Of a stretch of 40,913 bases of DNA, positions 25,846 through 33,915 are shown piece after piece; the first letter of the stretch is position 1, and each line of letters starts with the position of its first letter. The notes under the pieces were generated by a model, which saw only the letters and a list, made by a program, of their open reading frames with translations, did not search any database and was not told where the DNA came from. This DNA is from Bog-159 sp049511415 (GTDB taxonomy: Bacteria; Acidobacteriota; Terriglobia; Bryobacterales; Bryobacteraceae). A program made the position numbers and the translations under genes. The stretch spans positions 1-40,913 of the forward strand of contig JBEKYC010000061.1 in the NCBI GenBank assembly GCA_049511415.1. Reading direction: 5' to 3'.

Positions 25846-26666
25846 TCGCGGCGCCGTGGCAGCCCCTGTTGCGCAAAGCGGCCCGCGCCTACCTGGCCGG
25901 CCCCGAACTCGCAGACGCCGTGCGCCTGGCGCATTCGTTGGCTGCCCAGGGTTTGCCCGCCTCCACCCTGTGTTTTTGGGACGCGCCGGGCGATCCGCCG
26001 CGCCAGGTCGCCGCCATGTACACGGCTGCTATCGGCGCCATCGCCGGCGAGCGGTTGCAATCCTATATCTCCATCAAGGCGCCGTCGATAATGTTCGACG
26101 AACGGATGGTCCTTGAAATTGCCGATGCCGCGCGCGCCGCTGGCGGCATCCGCGTGCACTTCGATTCTCTCGGACCGGAAACGGCGGATCGCACCATGCG
26201 CCTGCTCGACTGCGCTGCCGCCCAAGGCGGCCCGCTCGGTTGCACGGTGCCGGGACGTTGGCGCCGCAGCCCGGGTGACGCCGCCAGGCTTGCCGCTATG
26301 GGTGTAACGATCCGCGTGGTCAAAGGTCAATGGCCGGACCTTGCCGGCGATCTGGAACCGCACCAGGGCTTCCTCAACGTGATCGATTCGCTCGCCGGAC
26401 AGTCCCAGCCGGTCGCCGTAGCCACGCACCACCCGGATTTGGCGGCCGCGGCAATCCGCAAGCTGCAAGCCGCTGGGACGCCTTGTGAAATGGAACTTCT
26501 CTACGGACTGCCCAGCCGTGCCGCGCTGCAGGTGAGCCGCGACTTGGGAGTCCCCGTGCGGTTTTACCTGCCTTATGGACATGCCTGGCTGCCCTACGCT
26601 CTGCGTCAGGCCGGCCGCGATCCGCGCATCCTCTGGTGGCTGCTGCGCGACGCCTCCCGAAATTAA
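25842..26666 (+). CDS. Proline dehydrogenase-like TIM-barrel flavoprotein, divergent
   Basis: The 274-residue protein follows the proline dehydrogenase barrel: QSYISIKAPSI (strand with the lysine), GIRVHFDSLGPE, VTIRVVKGQWPD (Lys about 161), VAVATHHPDLAA, MELLYGLPS and VRFYLPYGHAWLPYALRQAG. These match the VKGAY, ATHD, LYG and YVPYG-W motifs of true enzymes. Two substrate or FAD contacts differ: the consecutive Arg-Arg that holds the proline carboxylate is Arg255-Gln256, and the Gln before the Ser/Tyr of strand 5 appears as Pro. It is also shorter than usual. The substrate is therefore probably not proline itself. It overlaps the upstream acyltransferase gene and lies 2 bases before the large fusion gene. 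The alignment is by eye. Confidence 0.75.
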   Translation: MIAAPWQPLLRKAARAYLAGPELADAVRLAHSLAAQGLPASTLCFWDAPGDPPRQVAAMYTAAIGAIAGERLQSYISIKAPSIMFDERMVLEIADAARAAGGIRVHFDSLGPETADRTMRLLDCAAAQGGPLGCTVPGRWRRSPGDAARLAAMGVTIRVVKGQWPDLAGDLEPHQGFLNVIDSLAGQSQPVAVATHHPDLAAAAIRKLQAAGTPCEMELLYGLPSRAALQVSRDLGVPVRFYLPYGHAWLPYALRQAGRDPRILWWLLRDASRN

Positions 26667-26668
26667 TC

Positions 26669-29419
26669 ATGGCGGCCAGCGTACTACAATACGATGTCCG
26701 GCCGGACGCCGCCGAGGATGCTTTCTTCTCGGCGTATGCCTGGTGCCTCAATCCGATGCTGACTCTGCGCCAACAGATGCAGCATTTGACCGAGGAAATC
26801 GACCGGTATCGCGCCGGCGGAGCCCCCGCATGGCGGATGGACGAGCACCGCATCAATCTGTACCTGTTCACCTGCGCGATCGCCTGCACCTTGGATGACT
26901 ATCTGGCGGAGCGTCCCTGGAATCTGGCTGCCTTGACCCGGCGGATTCCAAGCGCCCGCCGGGCCGCCGGCATTGCCGAAGGGTTGCTGAACGGGCCGCA
27001 TGCCTGGAGGTCCGGCCGCGCGCGGCATCCCGCCCGCGAATGGCGCAGCCGCTGGACCGGCTGTGTGGATGCCGCGTGCGAACTACTGCTTGGTGGAAAC
27101 CACACGCAATACCTCACGCTCGCGCGTAACCTCCTTTCGTCTTCCGCCCTGGCGTTCGACGAAGACGTTCTGCGGCGCCGCATGCGCATACCGGAAGCCT
27201 TTCGCTGCCAGGATCTCACCCACCATGACGTCCCCGCCATGGTGAACCTCTGCCTTCCGCTGATGCCCGACAAAAGCCGGCCCATCGCGATGATTGGTCC
27301 GCGCACCGCCGGCGCGTATTTTGCCCCTTTGGCGGCCGCCGAATTGCGCTCCCTAGGCTACACCCACGTCAACTGGGTGACCGTGCGCCCCAAAAACGGA
27401 TTCTCGCCGGCCGAATCCCGCGCCATCCGCCACTCCCTGCCAGGGAACCCGCACGTGCTGGTCATTGACGATCACCCCAATTCGGGCCACACGCTGCGTC
27501 TGCTGTTCCGTGCCCTGCGGGAACTGGGCGTCGACTCCCGCAATATGCTCGCCGTGCTCCCCGGCCACCCGTCCGTGCCTGACTGGAACCTGTCGGACGA
27601 AGTCGCGCGCGGCGTACGGATCCGTCTGCTGCCGCCCGAAGATCGCTACAAGGCGCGGCTGCTTGCGGGAAATTCCTGCGGCGATTCCAATTCGGAACGG
27701 AATGCACAATTCGCCGCGCAATACGGCGATGGATTTCAGGTCCGCCTGAAACGCCTGTGGACTATCGATGGTGGACTGGTGCTGGCCAAGAGTGTCGGTT
27801 GGGGCTGGTTGGGCTATCACGCCTGGCATGCCGCCCGCGCGCTCGAAGGCTTCGTTCCGCGCCCCCTTTCTCTCCGCGATGGCATCCTGTTCTCCGAGTT
27901 CGTGGAAGGTGAATCGCTCGCCGCGCGCCATGCGGATCCGGCGCCGCTGGCGCGGACGCTGGGAGACTACGTATCCCGCCGCGTGCGCCAACTCCCGCTC
28001 GATGAGGACCCTGCTTTCGCCACGCCCGGTTATCGCTGGTCGGGCTGGGACGACCTGGTGGCTACCCTGGCCAGAATCCATGGCCCGCGCTTTGCGCCGC
28101 TCAAGAAGCGCGCCATTCGCCGCCAACTGGCCGAGTATCGGGCGCCTCTCCCCACCTTGAACGACGGACGTATGAAACCCGCCGACTGGATCTCCGCGGA
28201 CGGCCGTCTCCTGAAGACGGACTTCGAGCAGCACAATTTCGGCGGCGGCGAGCCCGATATCGTCGATCCGGCCTGGGACCTGGCCGCCGCCATCTACGAG
28301 TTCCAGCTCGATCCCGAGGCCGAAGATACCCTCCTGCGCGCTTACGCCGCCAACACCCCCGACCCCGCCATCCGCGACCGTCTCCTGCTCTACAAAATCC
28401 TGTACGCCACGTCCGCTGTGCGCGCCGCAAAGTATTGGATGGCGCGCCGGCCAGGCGACTCCCGCCGGCACGATTGGAACCGGCAGTTCATCGGCGCCCG
28501 CAGTTTCGCCGCCTTCCATATGGCACGTTACTGCGGCCGCCATCTCGACCCCGCCCCCGCGGTTTGGGACACCAAACTCTGCTTTCTGGATCTGGACGGC
28601 GTGCTCGATTGGGGCCTGTTCGGATTTCCGCACACTTCGGCCTGCGGTATCCGCGCTCTGCGTCTGCTGCGGCGGAATCGCTTCGCGGTCGTGCTCAATA
28701 CCGCCCGCTGCCTGCACCACGTGCGTGAGTATTGCCGGGCGTACCGTCTTCCCGGAGGCGCGGCGGAGCTGGGTAGCGTGTTCTACGACGCGGTTCGCGA
28801 TTGGGAAATCCCCCTCATCGATGCCGAATCCGCTTTGCAAATCGAAAAGCTCCGCCCGGAACTCCTCGCCCTGCCGGGTGTGCTTCTCGATCCGGAAAAC
28901 CGCTACTCCATCCGCGCCTACCGTTTCCGCGGAGACTCTATGCAGCCGCTCGCGCCGCCGGAAGTCGAAGATCTCTTGCGCCGGACGGGTTGCCATCGCC
29001 TGACCTACGTGCAAAGCCCCGCCGATACTTACATCGTCCAGAAAGCTACCAGCAAGGGCACCGCGGTGAAAGCCATAAAAGCATACCTGGGCCGCCCGTT
29101 CGAGCCCGTAACCGCCATCGGCGATTCGCCCCAGGATGTCGACATGCTGCGCGCCGCCGCCATCGCCTACGCGCCCGCCAATGCGTCGCGGGAGGTGTGC
29201 CGGCTGGCTGCGGACGGTGAATGCCGGCGCACCAGCCGCCGCTTACAGGCCGGCTTGTTGGAGGCGGTCGCCGAAATATGCCTGGCTAATGGCGGCAACT
29301 CCGACGAGGCTCATTGGGACGCCGTGCCGGACGCCTCGTTGCTGGATCGATTGTTGCAGGTGCCGGACCGCCCGCCTCTAGGCCGGTTCTGCGGCGCGTT
29401 ACGCTGGTGGGGACTCTGA
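26669..29419 (+). CDS. Four-part fusion: helical region, phosphoribosyltransferase, APH-like kinase, HAD phosphatase
   Basis: This 916-residue protein has no single known family. Residues 1 to about 195 are helical and unrecognised. Residues about 205-345 are a type I phosphoribosyltransferase: PIAMIGPRTAGAYFAPL and the PRPP loop VLVIDDHPNSGHT (about 263-275). Residues about 360-610 resemble an aminoglycoside-phosphotransferase kinase: ILFSEFVEGESL is hinge-like, and TDFEQHN supplies Asp518 and Asn523 of the catalytic loop, with Asp533 in DIVDPAWDLA; the usual catalytic-loop His is replaced by Lys. Residues about 635-880 form a HAD phosphatase of the Cof/IIB type: FLDLDGVLDW (Asp641, Asp643), VVLNTAR, TSKGTAVKAI and IGDSPQDVDML. 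All HAD and PRPP motifs are intact. It lies 2 bases after the ProDH-like gene and shares one base with the next. Confidence 0.8.
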   Translation: MAASVLQYDVRPDAAEDAFFSAYAWCLNPMLTLRQQMQHLTEEIDRYRAGGAPAWRMDEHRINLYLFTCAIACTLDDYLAERPWNLAALTRRIPSARRAAGIAEGLLNGPHAWRSGRARHPAREWRSRWTGCVDAACELLLGGNHTQYLTLARNLLSSSALAFDEDVLRRRMRIPEAFRCQDLTHHDVPAMVNLCLPLMPDKSRPIAMIGPRTAGAYFAPLAAAELRSLGYTHVNWVTVRPKNGFSPAESRAIRHSLPGNPHVLVIDDHPNSGHTLRLLFRALRELGVDSRNMLAVLPGHPSVPDWNLSDEVARGVRIRLLPPEDRYKARLLAGNSCGDSNSERNAQFAAQYGDGFQVRLKRLWTIDGGLVLAKSVGWGWLGYHAWHAARALEGFVPRPLSLRDGILFSEFVEGESLAARHADPAPLARTLGDYVSRRVRQLPLDEDPAFATPGYRWSGWDDLVATLARIHGPRFAPLKKRAIRRQLAEYRAPLPTLNDGRMKPADWISADGRLLKTDFEQHNFGGGEPDIVDPAWDLAAAIYEFQLDPEAEDTLLRAYAANTPDPAIRDRLLLYKILYATSAVRAAKYWMARRPGDSRRHDWNRQFIGARSFAAFHMARYCGRHLDPAPAVWDTKLCFLDLDGVLDWGLFGFPHTSACGIRALRLLRRNRFAVVLNTARCLHHVREYCRAYRLPGGAAELGSVFYDAVRDWEIPLIDAESALQIEKLRPELLALPGVLLDPENRYSIRAYRFRGDSMQPLAPPEVEDLLRRTGCHRLTYVQSPADTYIVQKATSKGTAVKAIKAYLGRPFEPVTAIGDSPQDVDMLRAAAIAYAPANASREVCRLAADGECRRTSRRLQAGLLEAVAEICLANGGNSDEAHWDAVPDASLLDRLLQVPDRPPLGRFCGALRWWGL

Positions 29420-30594
29420 TGGCCGCTGCCTGTGTGGATGCCCCCGCTGCGCTCAACCTGCACGCTGCCTGGATCCACAACGCCGCTGAATTCGCCCAAA
29501 TGCAGCCTGCATGGCGCGAACTGTTCACGCGATCCGGGCAGGACAACGCCTTCTTGACTTTTGCCTGGATGTTCACCTGGTGGAAACACTTCGCCAAAGG
29601 TCGATTGGCCATCATCGCCATCCGGGAACCATCCGGCCGTCTGGTGGCCGTGGCGCCTTTCCATATCGCGCCCATGACGGGCGCCCTCGGCGCGCGGCGT
29701 CTCGGTTTCCTGGCGGATGCGCATGTTGGTTCGGACTATCTGGACGCTCTGGCGGATCCGGCGTATGCCGATCTGGCCGGCGCGGAGATCGCCCGCACGC
29801 TGCTCTCCCACCATGCCTTGTGGGACTACATCGAACTGCGGGACGCCGCGGAATCGCCTCTGATGACCGCTCTGCTGGCTGGCCTCGTCCGCGCCGGGAT
29901 GCAGCCGGAGCAGTCTGTCGCGCAATTGTGCAACTACATGCCGCTGCCGCCCACCTTCGATCGATACCTGAGCCGCGTCGCCATCGGCTTACGCGCCAAT
30001 TACCGCCGCCGCTGGCGCAATTTGCAGCGCGACCACCAGGGCGAGTGCCTCATTTTTCAGGATGCCCGCGATCTGCAAACGCATTTCCCCAGTCTGCTCG
30101 CTCTCCATCGCATGCGCTTTGCGCAGCGCCAGATGCACAGCGCCTTCGTGCGCCCCGGGTTACCGGAGTTCCATGTGGATGCGCTCCAGTCCCTGGCTGC
30201 CGAGGGGTTGGCCCGCTTGTTCCTCCTGCAGGCCGGCGGGGAACCCGTGGCCGCCATCTATGGTTTCGCTGCCGGAACTACCTTCCAGTTTTACCAGTGC
30301 GGCATGCATCCGGAATGGATGCGTTACGGCGTCGGCCAGGTGCTGATCGGAAACGTGATCGAGCACGTCATCGCCAATGGACACCGCACCTTCGATTTTC
30401 TGCGCGGCGGCGAATCCTACAAGGCCCAGTGGGCCGCCGAGTCCCGCCGCACCGTTACCTGGCGCCTGTTCGACCGCCGCCCCGGCAGCCGCGCTGCGCG
30501 CATGGGACTTGGCGCCAACGCCGCCCTCCGCGCCATCGCGCGCGCCCTGCGCCGCCGGTTCCGGCAGTACATGCCCGCCATCCGGCAGCATTGA
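29419..30594 (+). CDS. CelD/BcsL-type GNAT acyltransferase, second copy
   Basis: The 391-residue protein has the same plan as the copy at 24724: EFAQMQPAWRELFTRSGQDN, FAWMFTWWKHFAKGRLAIIA, RANYRRRWRNLQRDHQGE in the middle, and the GNAT half with QAGGEPVAAIYGFAAGTTFQ, FYQCGMHPEWMRYGVGQVLI and TFDFLRGGESYKAQWAAESR. These are better matches to the BcsL/CelD consensus than those of the first copy. The two differ widely in sequence, so they are old paralogues. ATG 29419 overlaps the stop of the fusion gene by one base (TGATG). A longer frame from 29314 is not used because it is antisense to the family start. The acyl donor and acceptor are unknown. Confidence 0.88.
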   Translation: MAAACVDAPAALNLHAAWIHNAAEFAQMQPAWRELFTRSGQDNAFLTFAWMFTWWKHFAKGRLAIIAIREPSGRLVAVAPFHIAPMTGALGARRLGFLADAHVGSDYLDALADPAYADLAGAEIARTLLSHHALWDYIELRDAAESPLMTALLAGLVRAGMQPEQSVAQLCNYMPLPPTFDRYLSRVAIGLRANYRRRWRNLQRDHQGECLIFQDARDLQTHFPSLLALHRMRFAQRQMHSAFVRPGLPEFHVDALQSLAAEGLARLFLLQAGGEPVAAIYGFAAGTTFQFYQCGMHPEWMRYGVGQVLIGNVIEHVIANGHRTFDFLRGGESYKAQWAAESRRTVTWRLFDRRPGSRAARMGLGANAALRAIARALRRRFRQYMPAIRQH

Positions 30595-30626
30595 TTTTGG
30601 ATCTGCATCTTGAGACACTTGTGCGC

Positions 30627-31787
30627 ATGAGCGCGGTCGGCATTCCGGGTTTGAGGAACCTCGCGCAGTACTATCACTGGGAACTTTCCGGCCAAGGCGC
30701 CCGGCTCTACCTGCATGCCGCCATGGTCGATCGCCTGCAAGCCGGCATTTTTGCCGGTCTGCAATCCCCCTCGGGTGCCCGCGAGACCGGCGGTATCCTC
30801 CTCGGCTACACCGAAACCCACGCCGAAAAAGCCTGCACCTTCGTCGAAGATTTTGTGCCCGTGCCGTCTTCCTACGCGGACGGACCGGTCTACTCTTTGT
30901 CCGAGCCGGATACGCTGCGGTTCGAAGCCGCCCTTCTGCGTGCCGCCTTGACGGCCGCCGATTCCGGAGCGCCGCCGGTGCTGGGCTACTATCGTTCCCA
31001 TACGCGGAGCGGATTGTCGCTCAGCCCCGCGGATCTGGCCCTTGTCGATACCTATTTCACGGAGCCGTCCAGCGTCTTCATGCTGGTAAAGGCCATGATC
31101 GGCGCCAAAGCTTGCACCGCGGGCTTCTTCTTTTGGGAGGAGGGCCGCATCCAGCCCGAGTTCAGTTCCCTGGAAGTCGCTCTGGGCGGCTCGCGGTACG
31201 CTTCTCTGCCGCCCGCGGCTGAGCCTGTCGAACTTCCGGACGAGGTCGCGCACATGTTTCAAGAGGCTACCAGGGCCGTCTCGCCGGAGCCGCCCCAGCC
31301 GTCTCCCCAGCCCTACCTCCCCGAGATAACCGTTCGCGATTCACCGCCGCCTCGTGCCGTGCCCCACCGCTCCCCCTGGCCGGGCTTGCTCCTGAGGTTC
31401 GCCGTGATCGTGGTAGCCACTGTAGCGCTGGTTGGCTCCGCGATCCGCTATTTGGGAGCTCCGCGTCAGGCACGCCAGGACGTCTCCGCTTCCTCGGTCC
31501 CGTCTCTCTTACTCGGTCTGCAAGTAGAGCCCCGATCCACCGCGATGCTCGTGACCTGGAACAAGGCCGCGCCCGAAATCGCCGCTGCCACCCGCGGCGT
31601 CCTCGCGATCCGTGATGGCGCCGCGCAAAAGAATCTGGATCTCGACAAAACCCAGCTTTCGACCGGTAGTGTGCTCTATACTCCCGCGACCGGCGATATC
31701 CAATTCTCTCTGGAAGTCTACCGCGCCGCCCAACTGACGGCCGTCCAATCCATCCGCGTGCTTGGACCGGCCGCCCCGCGCCCTTGA
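30627..31787 (+). CDS. Membrane-anchored JAB/MPN-like domain protein
   Basis: The 386-residue protein has an N-terminal JAB/MPN-like domain at about 20-175: ARETGGILLGYTET carries the conserved Glu, and LGYYRSHTRSGLSLSPADL is the metal-site motif. The first zinc His of His-x-His is Arg, while the second His, the Ser and the Asp are kept. A proline-rich linker (about 215-250) leads to one membrane helix (GLLLRFAVIVVATVALVGSA, about 253-272) and a beta-rich domain of about 100 residues, presumably outside the cytoplasm. ATG 30627 is chosen; GTG 30621 is in frame. It is the last plus-strand gene of the locus and ends 13 bases before the convergent TadG-like gene. The missing ligand suggests a binding rather than a cleaving role. 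Confidence 0.7.
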   Translation: MSAVGIPGLRNLAQYYHWELSGQGARLYLHAAMVDRLQAGIFAGLQSPSGARETGGILLGYTETHAEKACTFVEDFVPVPSSYADGPVYSLSEPDTLRFEAALLRAALTAADSGAPPVLGYYRSHTRSGLSLSPADLALVDTYFTEPSSVFMLVKAMIGAKACTAGFFFWEEGRIQPEFSSLEVALGGSRYASLPPAAEPVELPDEVAHMFQEATRAVSPEPPQPSPQPYLPEITVRDSPPPRAVPHRSPWPGLLLRFAVIVVATVALVGSAIRYLGAPRQARQDVSASSVPSLLLGLQVEPRSTAMLVTWNKAAPEIAAATRGVLAIRDGAAQKNLDLDKTQLSTGSVLYTPATGDIQFSLEVYRAAQLTAVQSIRVLGPAAPRP

Positions 31788-31800
31788 TTCTCCGGCCGCC

Positions 31801-33255
31801 TTACTGCGACAGGCGAATCGCAATCTGCCGCGCGATCGTATCGAACGCTTCCGCCAACTGCGAGGCGTCCGGTGCGTTGGCAAACGCGCCCCGCGGCTGT
31901 CCCGCCTGCTCGGTGTAGAACGCCGGCCCCGGCGCGGCCTGCCCCTGCAGGTTGGGATCGTTGGCCATCTTCATCAGCAACAGCGGATCCGGATACTGAT
32001 CCACCGCGCCGTCCCCCGACAACCCGATCGTGTAGATCGTAGGCTTCAAGGTGGTGTCGCTGCGGATCGCCGTGGCTTGATTGTCCGAGGTGTTGATGGC
32101 GGCGTACACTGCCCCTTGCGCGTCCGTCACGTCGCTCAGGTTCGCGGGCTGATAGCTGTACGCCGGACTGACGGCCGTGTATCCCTGCGTCGAATTCCCA
32201 TATAGATCCGCCGTGGGCAGGCTTCCAATGTCCTTCGATACCAGCCCTTCGTTCGTGGCGAAGTAACATCCGGCGTCGTTCGGGATCGGCACATCGTCGG
32301 GACTCCCTAGCGTGGACTCCGTATCGACCGACAGCCCCAGCGAGCCGCCGGGGAACATCAGGCCGCCCACCGTGCCTCCCGCGAACACGCCGATCAATGG
32401 CGATGTGCCGCAGCTCTTGTTGCTCCGCAGACTCCAATAGTTCGCTGTAACGCCGGTCGGAAGACCATCCGTCATGAGCATGACGATATTCGCCCGCGTG
32501 GTGCTGCCCACCGCCTTAATCTGTTGGTAGGCGATATTGAGCGCCTCGGCCGTGCTCGTGCTGCCTTCGCAGCTGATCGATGCGATCAACGACGGAATCG
32601 TGTTGCCGCTCGCGTCCGGAGTGGTGAAGCTGGTCGTCGGCGGGTAGTAATACGTGCTGCCGCTGAATACCACCAGCCCGATCTGGTCCCGTCCCGGCGC
32701 AAAATATCCGATAAACTGTGCGGCGTCGGCTCGCATGACCGTGCATGCCGACAGCCCCAGCCCCGAGACGATCTGATTCATCGAGTTCGACCGGTCCAGC
32801 ACCAGCATCATCATCACGTCGCGCCGGCCGGCCTGGCTCGACACGTTCAGCGTCGAGTATTGCTGGTTGAAGACCCGCAGGAAGTACAAAGGCGCCTGCA
32901 CCGAAGCGGTCACCGTCACCGTACGGTAATTCGGTGTCGACGTGCTGTCGACGGAAACGGACGAGCTGACACCCGTGGAGTTCCAATACCCCGTGGGGAA
33001 GTTGCCGCCGAAAAAGTTCTCCGCCGCGCTCACCGCGTTGCTCGCCTGCGTCGCGGTGTTATTGCCTTGGCTCAGCGCCCGGGCGCCCGCCAGCGCCGCC
33101 GAGTCCGCCGCCGCCGACAGCTTCGCCTTGATCAGGTACAGCGTTCCGACGTCAAATCCCAATCCGATCAGCGGCAGCGTGATAGCCAGCGTAAGCGTCG
33201 TCAGAACAATCGCGATGCCCTTGGACTGTTTCGCGCGTCGAGTGAGATGTTTCAT
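31801..33255 (-). CDS. TadG-like pilus-assembly protein with a von Willebrand factor A domain
   Basis: The 484-residue protein starts MKHLTRRAKQSKGIAIVLTT and runs into a hydrophobic segment with LPLIGLGFDVGTLYLIKAKL and SAAADSAALAGARAL, the classic Flp/Tad TadG N-terminus. Residues from about 148 form a VWA domain: MMLVLDRSNSM holds the MIDAS Asp-x-Ser-x-Ser, with Asp at about 154, and IVMLMTDGLPTG holds the third metal residue. TadG-like proteins anchor in the inner membrane and act in Flp pilus or envelope assembly. A GGAGGGG site precedes ATG 33255. It is the last gene of a three-gene minus-strand unit. No TadA ATPase, TadB/C, secretin or Flp pilin gene is seen here. Confidence 0.87.
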   Translation of the reverse strand: MKHLTRRAKQSKGIAIVLTTLTLAITLPLIGLGFDVGTLYLIKAKLSAAADSAALAGARALSQGNNTATQASNAVSAAENFFGGNFPTGYWNSTGVSSSVSVDSTSTPNYRTVTVTASVQAPLYFLRVFNQQYSTLNVSSQAGRRDVMMMLVLDRSNSMNQIVSGLGLSACTVMRADAAQFIGYFAPGRDQIGLVVFSGSTYYYPPTTSFTTPDASGNTIPSLIASISCEGSTSTAEALNIAYQQIKAVGSTTRANIVMLMTDGLPTGVTANYWSLRSNKSCGTSPLIGVFAGGTVGGLMFPGGSLGLSVDTESTLGSPDDVPIPNDAGCYFATNEGLVSKDIGSLPTADLYGNSTQGYTAVSPAYSYQPANLSDVTDAQGAVYAAINTSDNQATAIRSDTTLKPTIYTIGLSGDGAVDQYPDPLLLMKMANDPNLQGQAAPGPAFYTEQAGQPRGAFANAPDASQLAEAFDTIARQIAIRLSQ

Positions 33256-33276
33256 AAAACTAGCCCCTCCGTCTTC

Positions 33277-33882
33277 CTAAAAAACGGCGCGGTTGAATGC
33301 GCCCAGGTTGGTGATAAAACCGACCACTCCCAGATCCTTGAATGCGAAGTCGCCTTCCGCCATGTAAGCCAGACCGCCGGAACTTAGAGTCACCACGCTG
33401 CTGATATTGTCGGCCCGCGCGGAAGAATCCGTTCCGTAGTTATTCACGCTTCCATTCGAATTGATCGATGCCGGGCTGCCGAAGGGTGAGGTATACAGCG
33501 TATTGTTGCCGATTACGATCCGGCTCACCACCACCACGTGCCCGCCGTTCGTGCACCCGCAGGACGTTGGCACGCTCTCGAATACCGACAGCACCAGCAC
33601 GCCGTTCCCCGTGCTGCTCCCGGTTACATTCCCGGAGTTGGCCGTCAGGCTCAATCCGTTCGCCAGATCGTTGGCCACCAGATTCTGATTGGACTGTTGT
33701 GAGAAATCCACGCCCTTCGCCATCATGTGCCCGACGTCCCGCGTCAGTTGGTTCACCTGAAAATTCCGCACTACCGCGATCCCCAGGGTAATCATGCCCA
33801 TCACCAGCGGCACGAAGAAGAATGACGCCACCAGCACGAATTCGATGTAAGCGTTGCCTTTTTCTTTGCGATTTTTGCGCAT
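33277..33882 (-). CDS. TadE-like minor pseudopilin
   Basis: The 201-residue protein has the basic start MRKNRKEKGNAYIEFVLVAS and one hydrophobic helix (FFFVPLVMGMITLGIAVVRN), which is the TadE domain, with the Glu at the position expected in the prepilin-like helix. The rest is a Ser/Thr/Asn/Gly-rich extracytoplasmic domain with CGCTNGG, possibly a disulfide. GAGGAG stands before ATG 33882. It is the middle gene of the minus-strand unit, 33 bases after the upstream TadE-like gene and 21 bases before the TadG-like gene. Confidence 0.82.
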   Translation of the reverse strand: MRKNRKEKGNAYIEFVLVASFFFVPLVMGMITLGIAVVRNFQVNQLTRDVGHMMAKGVDFSQQSNQNLVANDLANGLSLTANSGNVTGSSTGNGVLVLSVFESVPTSCGCTNGGHVVVVSRIVIGNNTLYTSPFGSPASINSNGSVNNYGTDSSARADNISSVVTLSSGGLAYMAEGDFAFKDLGVVGFITNLGAFNRAVF

Positions 33883-33915
33883 CTGTTTTCTCCTCTCTCT
33901 GCGTGCGTCCGCGGG

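Noticed and set aside
27353..29014. 553-residue minus-strand frame antisense to the fusion gene
   Set aside because: The plus strand carries intact PRTase, kinase and HAD motifs; the minus frame has none.
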